Shown: positions 48,080-61,607 of the stretch, piece by piece
Numbering within the stretch: position 1 is the stretch's first letter
Layout: every line of letters begins with the position of its first letter
The notes under the pieces: model-generated
The model's input: the letters and a program-made list of their open reading frames with translations, nothing else
Told to the model about the DNA's origin: nothing
The model's database searches: none
Assembly: GCA_021397835.1 (NCBI GenBank)
Contig: JAJFZO010000566.1
Span: forward strand, 6,262,001-6,326,000
DNA from: Moringa oleifera
Taxonomy: Eukaryota; Streptophyta; Magnoliopsida; Brassicales; Moringaceae
Length of the DNA stretch: 64,000 nucleotides
Direction of reading: 5' to 3'
Program-made: the position numbers and the translations under genes

Positions 48080-51000
48080 GCAAAAAATTATGAACTTTAT
48101 CGATTATTGAAATATTATTTTTTTTTGCAATTATTATATTATCATTTATAGATAAAAATTATTTTTTGTATGTAGTCTTGGTCAACATTGAAAAGTTGAA
48201 ATTTCACATTCTTGATGTAAGTGTTCCAATTACTTATTATGGTGTCTTGATATGGAATTACATCTCCAAGGGAAGGTCTCGTTAAAACCATCATGATAGA
48301 TGGTAAATTTATCAATGAAACTAAGGTGAACACATTGATTTTTATTTGTCACCACTTACTTGATTGTTTAAAGTCATAATATCTCTAAGTAAAAAAACCT
48401 TCCAATCTGTGAAAGAGGCTCAAGGAGCAGTATGATTATACTAAGATTGTGATGCTCCCATGTACAATATGACTGGTAGCAAATGAAGTTTCATGACTTT
48501 AAGTTAGTGCCAGACTATAACTTTGCACCCTTCGATAGCATGTCAAAACTTGAGCTTTATGGTGTGAAGTTGACTGAAACTAAGCTTCTAGGGAAGATAT
48601 TTCTCACCTTTCATATTTCAAACATAGTCTTACAATAACAATATAAGTAGCACCATTTCAAATCATACTTTTAAACTTATTTTAGTATTAATGACTGTCA
48701 AGCAAATAAATAAACTATTCCTAACGAACCATAATTTAAGGCTTGCTGGCATTAAGGCAATCCTTAAAGTGAATGCTAATTCATAATAAAAAGCCTAGTT
48801 ATTTTAAAGGTCAAGGGCAAAGATTTAGACATTGTTTCCATATGGATAGCAGTAAAACCACATGTAATTAACCTCATCAAAAGAATAATTTTACTTTAAA
48901 TCATGATAAAAAAAAAATGATAGTGAAGTCTATTCTTAATATGGTATTAAGGACCATTTCATACATGCTTGTCACACACCTAAACAACTTCTAAAGCTAT
49001 ATTAAGCTTCCATAAAGGGTAAAGACAAAAGATTTGAGACCTATTCTATTGAAACTAAGAATGTAAAAGTAAATATAGCTATAGTTGAGGACATCTTGAC
49101 TGATTTTGCAAATGAGTTTCCTTTTGCTCTCATTGGAGCAAATGTGTTGGATATCTCTAACTTTTTGGAAGATCTTAAGGAGAAAGCAAAATCACTTGAC
49201 TGATAGAGGAATATCAAAACTTAGATTTGAATAGAATTAGAAATCTATGTATTCCAAATTATTATTATGAATAATGTACCTTGGACGAATGTTATTCCTA
49301 AATATAATAAAATTTTAAATTATTTAGATAAATAAATAAAATGATATTTTTAAGCTTTACTTAATAGCATTACTAATATTTTCTTTCTTTCTTCAAAAGT
49401 GCAAAATATGATGTGAATTAATGAAAATAAAAAGGATATTTATTTGTTTGATAGCGCAACAACCATATCATCCTTTGACGTTACAAAAGGTAAATGTCCA
49501 TACAATATCTGGTCCTCTTAAGATAATTAAAGGCTCCAAGGTTGTCAAAACAATGTTACCAAATGTTACCACTCTACGTATTGAGGATACATTGCTAAAT
49601 AGTAAATCTAAAAGAATTCACTTAGCTTTAAAGATGTACATCATAATGAATACCAACTTGAGATAATTCATGATTAACTTTGTACTTCATCTTTTAAGAT
49701 AAGAATTAAAATTATCTATGAAAAGCTTAAAGCTTTTAATTAAGGACTATACAACGTCCAAAAAAGAGTTGTTGAATCATATGTTACCATGTCTTAAAAA
49801 ATAGTAAACCTGAATGAATTTGACTTTTGTCATGATCGTCTTGGTCATTCTAATGCAACGATGATGCTCAGGATCATTATGAACTCAAGAGTACGTCTTT
49901 TAAATAATACCAAGGTTTGGTTATCCAAATATTACTCTCGTGAAAAATGTTTATAGGGAAAGCTCATCACACAATTGTCTCTAAGTAAGGTCGATGTGGA
50001 AGCACTATCTTTCTTACAAAGAATTCAATATGATATTTGTGAATTAATACATCCAACAATAAGATCATTTTGATCTTTTATGGTATTAGTGGACATATCT
50101 TATAAATTATTTCATGTTTGCCTATTATCCATGCGTAACATCACTATTGTGTGTATATTTATGCATATCATAAAGCTTCAAGCATCCAACTACCCAAAAA
50201 AAAAAAAAACCACAAAGATAGATAACACTATTGAATTTAATTCAAAGAGCTTTGATGCATACCGTATCTTTTTAAGAATCAAAGTTAAGCACTCAATTTT
50301 ATATCTTCACATGCAAAATGGATTAGTAGAATTACTAATAAAACATATACAAATAATGGCCCAAACATTATTACATGGGGTCATGCCATATTATGTATGT
50401 TACAACATTGATAAGAATTCACCTCATTGTTTAAACAATACATAATTCTTACTTCAACTTGTCCTATATTATAAATCAGACATCTCAAATTTGTGCATTT
50501 TTAGATGTCTTCTAAGTGCCTATTACTCCTCCACAAAGGACAAAAATAGGACCCCAATATTGTTTAGGCATTTAAGTTTGGTATAATTCATCATCTATTA
50601 TTTAGTTCTTAGAACATTTAATAAGTGACCAGTTTTAGATTTACGGCTTTTCAATTTGATAAGAATCATTTTTTATCACTAGGGATAGTTAAAGCTTTCA
50701 AATGAGTGAAAAAAAAGGTGAATTTCTTTCATAAAAAGAACATTGTTTATCCTTATTACATTTTTTTAAATGTGAGAATGAAGTACAACGTATAATTTTT
50801 TCTACTTCTTGATGCCTTTAATGATGTTGCTAAGGTAAAAATGTCTCATACACTAATTGTTAAGATGTTGGCTCAAATTCTTGTTCTTGTATAATAGGAA
50901 GAAATGGATAATGATGTCTAGGATTAAAGGACGTAGCTTCCTGTAAGAAGATGAGGAGAAATCAAGAAATTTCTCTTAGCATCGGAGTAAGCTATTTTAA

Positions 51001-52740
51001 GAGGCGAACTAAACTTAGATGAGATTGAAACCCATGAAAAGATCATCAATCTCAAGAATACAATGATATCAATAAATTATTATAATGATATCTAAAATCG
51101 AAATGCTATAATCATTGATGATTTCTTTGCATTCTCAATAGTTCTTAAGATTATGAATGATGATTATGAGTCTCAATTATAACCGAATGTCATCAAAGGC
51201 AAGACTGACCTAAATAGGAGAAAGTGTTCTAAACTGAATTGGTTTCACTTACTAAACAAAATGTGTTTGTATTTATAACTTACACTTTAGATAATACAAA
51301 TAGGTTTTTGTTCAAAATGAAATGAGAAAAATGATATCATGAGGTATAAAGCTTGACTTATTACCTCAAGATTCTCTCGAAGACTTACGATTGACTATGA
51401 TGAACTGTATTCACTTGTAATAGATATGATTATATTTCAATTTTTAATCAATATGGTAGTCTATGAGAAATTAGATATGCGTCTTATGGATGTCATGACA
51501 ACATACTTGTATGGTTCATTAGATTCTAACATCTACATGAAAATTCTCAAAGAACTTAAAATGCCTAAAGTATAACCTCATTGTATCTTATTCTCAATAA
51601 AATTACAAAGTCTTTATATGGTTTAAAGTAATCTAACTAGATATAGTATAATTACTTTAGCGAGTATTTGATAAAAGTAAGACATAAGAATGATTCTATC
51701 TACCCATATATGTTTATCAAAACATCTAAAAATGGGCTTAATATACATTGTAGTACATGTTAACAACATGCATTTGATTAGAACTCCTAAAGAGTTATCA
51801 AAAACTACTCAATATCTAAAGGAGGATTTTAAGGTCAAAGATTTAGGTAAAATCAAACTTTATCTTGGTATAAAGCTCAGGCCCAAAGATAATGAGATTC
51901 TTGTCTGTGAATCAGTTTATACTGAGAAAGTACTTATATGTTTTAATGTGGACAAGTCTTATCCTTTAAGTACTCCTATAGTAGTATAGTCTCTTGAAAC
52001 CTATAAAGATTCGTTCCGACCTATGGGACCTAATAAAGGGATACTTAGTCTTGAAGTGCCATATCTCAATGCAATCGAGGCTTTGATGTACTTAACATAG
52101 TGCATAAGACCAGATATCATTTTTGTGGTAAATCTATTAGCCAGATTCAGTTATGAGCAAATTAGGAGAAACTAAAATGGAATTAAACATGTTTTCTATT
52201 ATTTCCAAAGAATCACAGATTCAAGTTTATTTTACTCAAGAAAAATTACTACTCCTAGACTAATAAGGTATACTAATTCAGGATATAAATCTTATTCGCA
52301 TAAAGCTTGCTCCTAAACTTACTGTTTATTCTTTTATAACGGTAAAACCACATCATGACATTCTACCAAGCAAACACTAGTAGCTACATCTATTAACCAC
52401 TTTAAGATTATTTCACTTTATGAAGCTAGGAGAGAGTGTGTTTGATTAAGATTCGTTATATCATACATTCTGAGTATTTGTTAGATGACACCAATTAATA
52501 GCTTTCCCACCATAATTCATGAATGCATGTATTATTTCAGTTAGAAAGGATATATTAAACAAGAAAAGATCAAATATATTTTACCAAAGTTTTTCTATAA
52601 TTATGAACTCCAAGAAAGTCGACAAGTTAATGTCGGACAAATTCACTCTTTTAATAGTCTTGTAAACATATTTACCAAATTGTTACCGATATCAATATTT
52701 GAAAAAATTATTATATAGCATTGAAATGAGGGGAGCTAAC
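48080..52740 (+). pseudogene. Copia Gag-Pol remnant with many lesions
   Basis: Near 49500-49600 the frame gives GPLKIIKGSKVVKTML. Near 49820-49870 is the integrase start with FCHDRLGHSNATMML. The integrase core follows around 50030-50350, and an RT segment at 51715-51985 reads IVVHVNNMHLI then LGKIKLYLGIKL. The canonical YVDD is changed to HVNN, so the RT active site is lost. RNase H-like pieces (CIRPDIIFVVN, YTNSGYKS) follow at 52100-52300. Stops and frameshifts occur throughout. Confidence 0.78.
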
Positions 52741-52919
52741 AACCTGCAAGGTTAAGAATGCACATATGAAAGGGAGTGAAATGGAATGGATACATTGCAC
52801 TTTTTTTTCGCCCTTCTGATTAGTTTTGTCCCACTCAGTTTTTTAGCTTAAGGTCCTTAACGAGATAGTAGAAGTAAATTCAAACTAAGTCTAATTATCA
52901 TGGTTTATACAAGAGAAAG

Positions 52920-53235
52920 TGTTATGAAATAAAATAATGTGGATCTTACCTAGATGTTACACCTAGGATATTCTATATTCATTAGAAATTACAATATCTT
53001 ATTTACTACTATGTATCAAAAATATTTTTCATTGTCTATCAGAGGTATTTCTTGTTGAGTACAAATATTTCATACTTTGTATGAGGAGTATTTCACATTT
53101 TGTATTAAGAACCTAAATGTTTGCCTATAAGTCTCTACTTGATTATTCTAATACATTTTTTTTTTAATATAAGTAACATATCAATTTTTTATTATCTTTT
53201 TTTTTTCTGTTATTATTGTGAAAGTTGTTTCACAA
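52920..53235 (+). repeat. 3' LTR of the decayed copia element
   Basis: Starts TGTTATGAAA and ends near TTGTTTCACAA. Its outer end is 324 bp before the start codon of the RBM34-like gene, in the same orientation. Confidence 0.75.
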
Positions 53236-53558
53236 TTTAAAAAAACATGAAAAAGTTTACAAATAATTCCCTTATAATAAAATGTCGTTCATATTAGCTA
53301 AAAATTGAACAAAACTGCAAGCTCACATGTTGGAACCACTCGGTGGAATGTTAATGGGCCTCCAAGGCCTGTTTGTATTACTTCAAACCGACCCGACCCG
53401 ACCCGACGGGATCCAGTAAAACAATCTCCCTTCTTCCTTATAGACCGCCTGTTTTAGGGTTTCTTTCGAGTTACCTGTGTCCTCTCTGTCTCTGTCTCTG
53501 GCTCCTTCCTCTTCCGTTATCTCCGACCAGTCCTTCTTCGTTCCTAACCAGAATAGCG

Positions 53559-56500
53559 ATGGGAAAAAGAAAACCTAAAGAACGGGAACCCACCTATGGA
53601 AATGACGCAGCTCCCGTTCAATCTGACATATTCAAAACGCTGTTCGGTAGCGCACCGCCTCAAGACGCTGTCGTTTCCTCCCTCTTCTCCGATGACAACC
53701 CATTTCGGCGGAAGCCACAGGAACCAGCTTCCGTTGAAAATGCCGAAACTGTTGGCGTTGTGGATTCTGAGATCGCCGAGTTAAAGTACCGAAAGAGAAG
53801 CAAAGGGAGAATGTCCAGTCTTGACTTGGATTCTGAGAAAGAAGAAGCAGGACATACAGAGACTGCTAAGAAGTCCAAGAAAGGGAAGACCCAGAACCCT
53901 GGTTCGGGTGCTGAATCAAAAGGTGCGCCTGAGGACAAGGGAGAAGAAAAGCCTAATTTGGGCCTCGAAGCGAATGGGGCGTCAAAGAAAGATAAAGGGA
54001 AGGAACTCCTTTCAGATTCTGACGCCAAAAGCTATGAAAATGCCCAGAATTCAGATAAGAAGAGGAGGAAAAAAAGGAAGAGGGATGAGATAGAGAGGGA
54101 TTACGAGACAAGAAAGTATGGCATGGCACCTGAGGATGAGGAGAAGAAAAATGAAGGAGATGAAGCAGGAGGGAAGAAAGTGGGGGAAAAGAGGAAAAAG
54201 CCGGATGATCCAGTGGATATCATGGTCTCCAAGGAAGGGTTCGACGATGACAGCAAGCTCTTGAGGACTGTGTTTGTGGGGAATTTGCCCCTGAAAGTGA
54301 AAAAGAAGGCCTTGTTGAAGGAGTTCAGTAGGTTTGGTGAGGTTGAGTCCGTGAGGATTCGCTCTGTGCCACTTGTGGATGTGAGTGTGCTCTGATTTTT
54401 ATTTTTTTCAATGAGTTTGAAATCACACGCTTTTTGATTAATTGTTCAGTCCATTAATGTTTATTCTTTGTTTCTTTTGGGTAGACTAAACAATCAAGAA
54501 AGGGAGCAATAATGCAGAAACAAATTAATGAAAATGCTTCAAGGTATTTTTTCTGATTTTCTTATAAAAAAGATATGTGTCCTGTTTCAGATGTTAATTA
54601 GTAATTGCTGTAAGTGGATGAAATAGTGATGCATGGTTATGAATTCTTTTCAGTATTGAGATACTCTGTTCAGTTTTACTGGCAATATCTTGGTTGATAA
54701 TGTCCGGTTGATGTTTACCTGGTGGCTTTTTAAGTTTTTTTGACATTCCATTAATGGATAGAATCTTATGATAAATTTTCATATATTTCTTGATGGTTTG
54801 TCAATTTTCTTATGACATTATTTATTTATTTATGTTATTTTTATTGCAGTGTTCATGCATATGTTGTTTTCAAAACAGAGCATTCTGCTGAGGCTTCTTT
54901 AGCCCATAACATGGCTGTGGTACACATTTTCTTTTAACCTTTCAGGCAGCAAAATCATAATGGTCTTTTTCTTCCCGGGCTAGATCAGAGCTACCCTAGT
55001 ACCTATTGGGAATGTATTACATGCGGACTAATGTATTTATGCATGTGGATAGGTTGGAGGAAATCATATCCGTGTTGACAGGGCTTGCCCACCTCGGAAA
55101 AAGTTGAGAGGGCAGAGTGCTTCACTCTATGACAACAAGAGGACTGTCTTTGTGGGTAACATCCCATTCGATGTAAAGGTATGTGATTTTTATGTTACAG
55201 CTTTGAACTTGGATTTATGCCTAGCTTTGCTGAGCTAATCCTTACATATACAAATTTTTCTATACAGGATGAAGAACTTTATCAGCTTTTTTCCAGTATC
55301 CCTAATCTGGAATCTAGTGTTGAGGCTGTTCGCGTTGTTAGAGATGCTCACATGAGTTTGGGGAAGGGTATTGCATATGTCTTGTTTAAAACGAGGGTAT
55401 GTTCTACGTTTTTCTTGATGCTCTTAGAATGTCCGTAGATTGACAGTCTTTGCATGTTTTGCTCTGAAATCTATCATTTTGGGAGGGTTCTCTGCTTCCA
55501 TTTTTTCATGGGGTGACACCAATCTCTTGGATTGTGCTTCCATAATCCAAGGTTGTTGTACACAATTTTGCAATCTGAGCTATTATTATGTCCCATTTCT
55601 GGTGGATATGCAATCATTATGTTTACATCTTGAAGTAAACAGGGACTTGCAAGTATAAAACAAATTATTAGTTTACAATGAAATCTTCTTTCAATCTAGT
55701 CAGCAATTGCTTTTGAACTTAAAGCATGCCACAATTGAAGCTTTAGTTGATGCCTTTTGGTCGAAATGTCATTTCCTCCCTCTCATTATAGTAAGCTGAA
55801 ACGTTAGATTGTTGATTCAGATCTTCTGAGAGGTATGAGATTATTTTAGGGTATTTTATTGAAAGCGCTTGTTTAACTGACCAAATTCTGAGATGGATTT
55901 TTGTTCTTAAATTCATTTAGTCATATTATTCTGGGACAATTTGATTAAAAATTAAGTAATTATTATCTTCTTGTAAGACTTTTGGGTACAGAAAATCCAT
56001 CTCATCCACTATTTTCTGTTTCACCTTTGGGTATAGAGAAAATCCATCTTACTTTCCTTTTTCTGTCTTACTTGACTTTACGATTTATTAGTTCTGTTTG
56101 ATATGCAGGAAGCTGCAAATGCGGTCATCAAGAAAGGAAGGTTGAAGCTTCGGGATCGAGAGCTTCGGCTTTCTCATGCCAGATCAAGTTCCACCCCATC
56201 TAAAAGAAAGAACCCTTCACCTGGAGCTGAAGCTAATTCACCAGCCAAGAAGCTGGCTGTTGATTCAAGGTCTTCAGCGGACAAGCACATTAGATATGAT
56301 ACAAAGGCTGATCTTTCATACCAAGGCTTGCGTTCAACCAAATCTGGTGTCAAAGGAAAGATGCATTCAAAATATACTAGACCTTTGACAGGGAAGCCTA
56401 AAATTCATAAAAGGGAGAAGCCAAAGGAACGCCAGCAGAAAAGGGCAGCTGTTGCTGCTAGAAAGGCAAAACAAAAGGCACTTCAGAATGGTGGTGCTAC

Positions 56501-56582
56501 AAAACAAGCAGGGACCAAACGCAAGCTAGATAGTCGGACACCAGAGAGCTTCCATAAGAAGAAGAAAGCCAAGAAATTTTAG
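53559..56582 (+). CDS. Nucleolar RNA-binding protein, RBM34/Nop12-like, two RRMs (6 exons)
   Basis: The exons are 53559-54380, 54485-54543, 54850-54919, 55053-55178, 55268-55396 and 56109-56582. They join in frame with GT-AG borders into 559 residues. Residues 1-235 are charged and low-complexity with Lys/Arg-rich nucleolar-type clusters (KKRRKKRKRDE). RRM1 runs from about 236 (RTVFVGNLPL) to 330 and RRM2 from about 347 (RTVFVGNIPF) to 425. The tail is strongly basic, ending FHKKKKAKKF. Yeast Nop12 and animal RBM34 share this layout and act in pre-60S ribosomal RNA maturation; that role here is by family. The start is the ATG preceding MGKRKPKE. A longer in-frame run upstream has no ATG start and looks like leader. 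A decayed copia LTR ends 324 bp upstream. Confidence 0.9.
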
Positions 56583-56603
56583 GGAAGCCAAGAAATTTTA
56601 GGG
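56566..56603 (+). repeat. Perfect 19-bp tandem duplication across the stop codon
   Basis: AAGCCAAGAAATTTTAGGG occurs at 56566-56584 and again at 56585-56603. The first copy contains the stop codon of the RBM34-like gene, so the duplication lies at the start of the 3' UTR and leaves the protein unchanged. Confidence 0.95.
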
Positions 56604-57914
56604 ATATATGCAAAAAGCTCTGTAGATGATGATATTGCTTAGCACTTCAAGTTTGGTTTATAAATGCTTGTACTGGTGTACTAATATTCATCCATCAACA
56701 GTTAGCATGCTGCATGGATTATATCCACTTCCAGGCATTGAATTACCTGACAGAATCCTTAGGAGCAATAAAGGATTCTAATGATCGAAGTGCCCTCTGG
56801 TCTGGTTGGAGAAACTCGGTCTTCCATCCGGAAATACGCCTCAGATGCTTATCTGTCCCAAGTTAGTTTCTTGTCTTGTTGTAGATGTCTTTGAAGAGAT
56901 GAGCTCTGTAGATTAAGGGGCTTTTCAGCCTTAGATTTGATTGCCCCCATGTCCTGTCTGAATTAGTCATAAGATCTTGCTTTCACCAAGATAGTAAATA
57001 AAATAAAGATGATCTAATTATTATTCACTGTTTATATGCCAACTTTGAGGTACACAGCAGCCAAAAATCTCTGGTGATGAACATGGAAAAAGCCGGCGGA
57101 TTCTTCAACTCTTTAATTTTGGTTTACAATTTTTGAGAACCCTTCTCTTATTTCCTTCCATACAGGTCAATAGACCCATTTATCTGAGATGACAGAAAGA
57201 GTGCATAAATATGCATGCAATGGGTAGGTATAAGCAACCTGATAGATTCTTGCTACATCCTACAAAGTAAAAGGATTCCGTGTCCGCAGCAAAGTCAAAT
57301 CTCTACTGATACAAAATATTTCTGCTTAGCAAAGCAATATGCTTTTGGCTTGGAAGAATCAGTAAATCAAATGCCGCTGATAACATGCCCAATCCATCTT
57401 TTATCAGCATTAAGGCTATTGAGGGAATAATTCATCAAGAAGCCTTTCCACACCCAGACTGGAGCTGTAACTCTCGGTTACTCAGAAATCCAACTCACAA
57501 ATGAGATGTCTACTCCAAAAAATGCCATTGAAGCCATTATAAAACCAGTACATTGAAGTTTTTCTTTCCATTAAAATTCTTTCAAACAATGATATACAGG
57601 GTAATGAGATATGACACAGTTGACATCTAAATTGAAATTGAAACAAATTAAAGACCATCTCATTAGCAACCCAGCTTGAACCAACAACGCCCTCAGGCGT
57701 ACACCATTCACCGCCAATATATCGTGGTAGTCTAAACATCCTCTCTATTAACCATCTCCATCATCTGCAGTATCATTACCAAATTCCACAGGCACAGGAC
57801 AGCTGCACATTACATTTATTTCATGCTGATCTGTACAAAAATGAAGTTACAGCCAACAGGTGCCTGGAGATTTATCAGCCCATGTACACCGAGCAAGTTC
57901 CAGCTGATAGGACA
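56604..57914. other. Convergent intergenic region, probably 3' UTRs
   Basis: Lies between the ends of the RBM34-like (+) and VTT (-) genes. The first and last few hundred bases are likely UTR. Short frames in 57215-57739 have no recognisable similarity. Confidence 0.5.
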
Positions 57915-60900
57915 CTATGACTTGCTCTTAGTCATCAGTGTAGGAGTGATAGAGACAACCCCGATGAAAAACAAAGTTGCTATTGAGTTAAAGTCGTAAA
58001 GGTCTCCTACAGACTGTAACTCTCCAAGAGCTATTCCAGCCTGCACAAAACCCCACTGGGTGAGTAATATTCAATTTTCCTCGCAAAGTAATAGCATAGT
58101 CTATATTATAGCATGCAAGACAATCCAAGCAAATTTCATGCCGAGGCAGCTTCATGCCTAATCTCTCCTTATTATCTTTACTAAGACACTAAGAAAACAA
58201 CCTTCCTAAATGTGAAAGCAACCACAAAACAGAAGCAATGGCCACTTGATAATGTTAATGTAAAAGTCTATCACTCTGCTTAAAATAAATAAATAAATAA
58301 AATGTAAAAATCTATTACTCAACCAAAGCAGCTTCACATGCAATACAAGAAACTCCTAGGTAACCACAGTTCAACGTGAAATATATTGCGAGTCTAACCA
58401 TGTAACTCAATTAAATGTTTATGCCAGTCAACTCCAGAACCCAGCTGACCCTACCAGTAAAAGGTTTAATCAAATTACGCAATGATTAACCTGCATATTC
58501 TTACATTTTTACTGCATTTAAACAAAAAAGAAAAAGAAAAAGGCATAGGAAACTTCTTCAAATTGCAGTACCTTGACAGTGACATAAGCAGCAGGGATGA
58601 GTCCAATCAAAGTTGCTAAGAAGAAAGTATGATAGGGCACATCAACAATAGGAGAAGCAACATTGATGAAAGTGTTAGGCAATGTTGGGGTCAGACGTAG
58701 GAAAAGCATGTAGTTCAACAGCCGCTCTCTTCTTTGAGTTACCTGCAAGTAAAAACATATTTGATCCCATTTTGTAGATTGAGATAAGTTAATACAGCTA
58801 CTGCTACTGGCATGAATTGAACTTCACCTGATCCTGGAAGAACGTCAGCTTATCAGGCCAAAGAGAGAAGACAAGGGGCCGGCCAATCAGCTTGGACAGG
58901 AAATAACAAGAAGAAGCACCAGCAGTAGCAGTGAACACAACAAGAGCCACACCTTTGAAGACTCCAAAAAGAGCTCCAGCAAGTAATGACATGAATACGG
59001 TGCCTGGAATCATGAAAGTCTGCATGAAAATGTAGACCAAACAATACCCCACCAGAACCTGTACTGTGTAGTCACTAGTGTAGCTCTCGAGGTGATCTCT
59101 ACAAAAAGCATTCGATGCAATAAGTCAGTACAGACAAAACAAAAAGAGATGATTCATCAACCAAGGAGAATATAGTCAATGGCTATCTGAAACAATGCAA
59201 AAATTAGCAAACGAATCAAGCAAACATGAGAATATCTTTTTAACTATATCTCTGAGCTGAAGTTTCACCCTTTTCGCTGAAGAAATTAATTCATGCAGAA
59301 ATTACATACGCACACATATAGGTCTGATTTATGTACTGTTTTACAATCCAGTACTTGTAATATTCACTTTGCGGAAAACATAATAAAAATGAAAAAGAAA
59401 ATAACTAACAGTGTTTTATATCTTATAAAAAATGAACAAAAATTCAACAAGTAGAAGGGAAGGTCACAGATACAGTAGCCATAAGCTAAAGCTTCTAATG
59501 AAGGTGACACCATTTCAGCTGACAAAGTGAATCTTGAAAAAAATGTACTATTGAACTTCAGGAGCACAGCAGAATAGCAGGTTCCTGATCTGCCAGAAAA
59601 TCAGCACCTGTTTCACATCCCTAAGCCTAATCGAATTTGGTCGAGTCTCTGCATCATCAATTAGCTTGCATTACAGTTGTTGGTACTACCAGCATTTTTT
59701 TTATGGCCATCAAAGTCACATCAGATCCTGATCCTACAACTATTTCCTTTAGATACCTTTCTCCTTCAATTATAAGGCCTTATAGCTCTTCACATAAGTT
59801 AGCACATGACCAACTTAAATGTACGTCCATTGCCACATGGCTCCACCAGGACCCATTGTTCCTTAGACATACCTAAGCTGTGAGTATAATCATCAGTATT
59901 CACTTCTATCAACCCTATGGGCTTGGACAATGAAGAAAGGATGGATATCTATAATATTGTCACAAACAGTAGCATGTTGCCAGTATATTACTAGTAGTGT
60001 CCTGATCATTGTAATCAAATAAGAATTCCCAATGAAAGGTTTCACTATCATAGCTGGAAATACTTTGAGAAATTAACATTCAATCACCCAGGTATTCCAG
60101 AATTCCATAATCACTTAACATTAGTAATTGGAATTTAACCTACTTTACTTCACTGAAGCTGAACTACACCTATTGTTGAACCAAAGACCAAAAACCAAGA
60201 TTTCTTCTTTCTGAAAATATTGATATTACTCTCAATATTATGCACTTCTTAGTGCCTTACAATTGCATGGTTTTACTTATCCCCCCTTCAATCGTCCCCC
60301 TCCCCCCCCCCTCTCCTTCCCCCAAAACAAAACAAAAACAGGAAATTGTGTAGTTTGCTCTGCTGTTCTCTCAGCCAGTGGACCTGCTTCCAGGGCTTCT
60401 CAGGTTCAATGGTCACAAAGCAACTGTAAAACTGCAGCATTTTGTAAAAGAAAGCACCAAAGCCACATCACAAGCACTATGCCTCCAAAAATGTCAACTT
60501 CATCAAGTCACAACTGATACAAATTAGTAAGCTTTAATGCTTGAAGAAGAAAATTAGGCTTTTACACGTTCAAATCTAGACAATCTCTGTGCTGGTCCAT
60601 AACATGTGAACAGATCATCTAAGCTAGATGTGCAGCAAACCACTTTTATTTTCACATTTGATGAGAGAAATCCTAGAAGGATTTAATCAAAATTCTCCAT
60701 CCAGAATGACAAACAACGTCAGAGCAATAGGTTTTTGATATTCTTGTATATATCCTTAATCTAAAACTATACCGATTAGTCCAAAGGCCACTTCTTAAAC
60801 TAATAATCTCAATCAACCAGATTCCACAAGACAAAGCTAGATGCATTTAAGAAAGAAAAAATCCCTGAAAATGTTTTCCTGCTTTTTTATGGTAAGGTAC

Positions 60901-61566
60901 ATTTAAACCAGAACTCTTAATTGCAAAAGTTTTTTTCCAGGAACTCCAATTATTGAACTGAATGGAATGCGGCTAAGGAGCCAAAACTTACATTGTACAC
61001 TGGACATAAGGAAACCCAATGCTTTGCTTTTCAATCAGATCCAAACAGTCAAAGAAAATAATTATGGTAAGAAAAAAGATAAAGATCAACAGAATGAGAT
61101 GATTAAATTCGTAAAGGGTTCTAATTTGCCTCAAAACATATAGCTTTTTTGGGACATAGTTTGATTTAACATTAGGTATGTGCATTGGAAATCATAAAGC
61201 CAAATCCAATCAGCAACCATGGAAGAAAAGGCCAAAAAAGAAAAAAAAAATTTCCCTTGAAGCTCATAATGCACCCCTTTGGTATCAGAAAATCAATGAA
61301 TTTTGGCTAAAAAGAACCAGAGTCTCCATAAAAGAACACCTCAAAAGTGACTATGACATCCATAACAAACCTGAGGATTTGGAGGTCTTCAAGGCTGCGC
61401 GGTAGCTTGAGGAAGCTATAATCAGACGCAGGCATGGTTAGGTAAACGCAGAGAAGGCCCAGCACGAATCCCAAAACAACGGTAGAAGCCGCCGTCACCT
61501 CCCAAAAGCTCAAGGGGAACCTAGATCCCGCCACCACCATATTTCCACTACTCTCACCTCCCTTCC

Positions 61567-61570
<4 letters not shown>
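57915..61570 (-). CDS. VTT-domain / SNARE-associated Golgi membrane protein, TMEM41-like (4 exons)
   Basis: The exons on the minus strand are 61570-61371, 59098-58828, 58742-58572 and 58040-57915. They give 255 residues with GT-AG borders. A first membrane segment lies at about residues 28-46 (STVVLGFVLGLLCVYL). The VTT/DedA core follows with a hydrophobic QVLVGYCLVYIFMQTFMIPG, then the conserved GALFGVFKG and the GASSCYFLSKLIGRP turn, then LLNYMLFLRLTPTLPN, FINVASPIVDV and LIGLIPAAYV. A last segment, ATLFFIGVVSI, ends in a lysine-containing tail. The family (TMEM41/VMP1/Tvp38) sits in ER or endomembranes; animal members are lipid scramblases, and by family this could be one. Intron 1 is 2.3 kb. 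The start is the only ATG in exon 1 before the membrane segment, directly after a GA repeat. Confidence 0.9.

Positions 61571-61605
<35 letters not shown>
61571..61605 (-). repeat. (GA)n repeat in the 5' leader of the VTT gene
   Basis: A run of about 17 CT units (GA on the gene strand) ends immediately before the start codon. GA-rich leaders are common in plant genes and bind GAGA-type BPC proteins. A regulatory role here is inference. Confidence 0.8.

Positions 61606-61607
<2 letters not shown>

Larger units (their letters stand above)
47177..53235 (+). mobile_element. Strongly decayed Ty1/copia retrotransposon
   Basis: Two diverged direct LTRs (47177-47454, beginning TGTTGTGAAATAAAATA, and 52920-53235, beginning TGTTATGAAATAAAATA) bracket about 5.5 kb of broken coding sequence in gag, integrase, RT, RNase H order. 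A weak match to a tRNA-Met primer site (AAGTATGAGCC) follows the 5' LTR. No clear target duplication remains. It is much older than the two copia elements at 12-24 kb. Confidence 0.82.

Noticed and set aside
53373..53558. N-terminal extension of the RBM34-like protein
   Set aside because: The frame is open upstream of the ATG at 53559 but contains no ATG start before it and is a low-complexity CGACC and CT-rich leader, so I took 53559 as the start.
60296..60340. C-rich tract that might form an i-motif or mark a gene
   Set aside because: It is a short low-complexity run within intron 1 of the VTT gene with no linked feature; interesting only if shown to be conserved.
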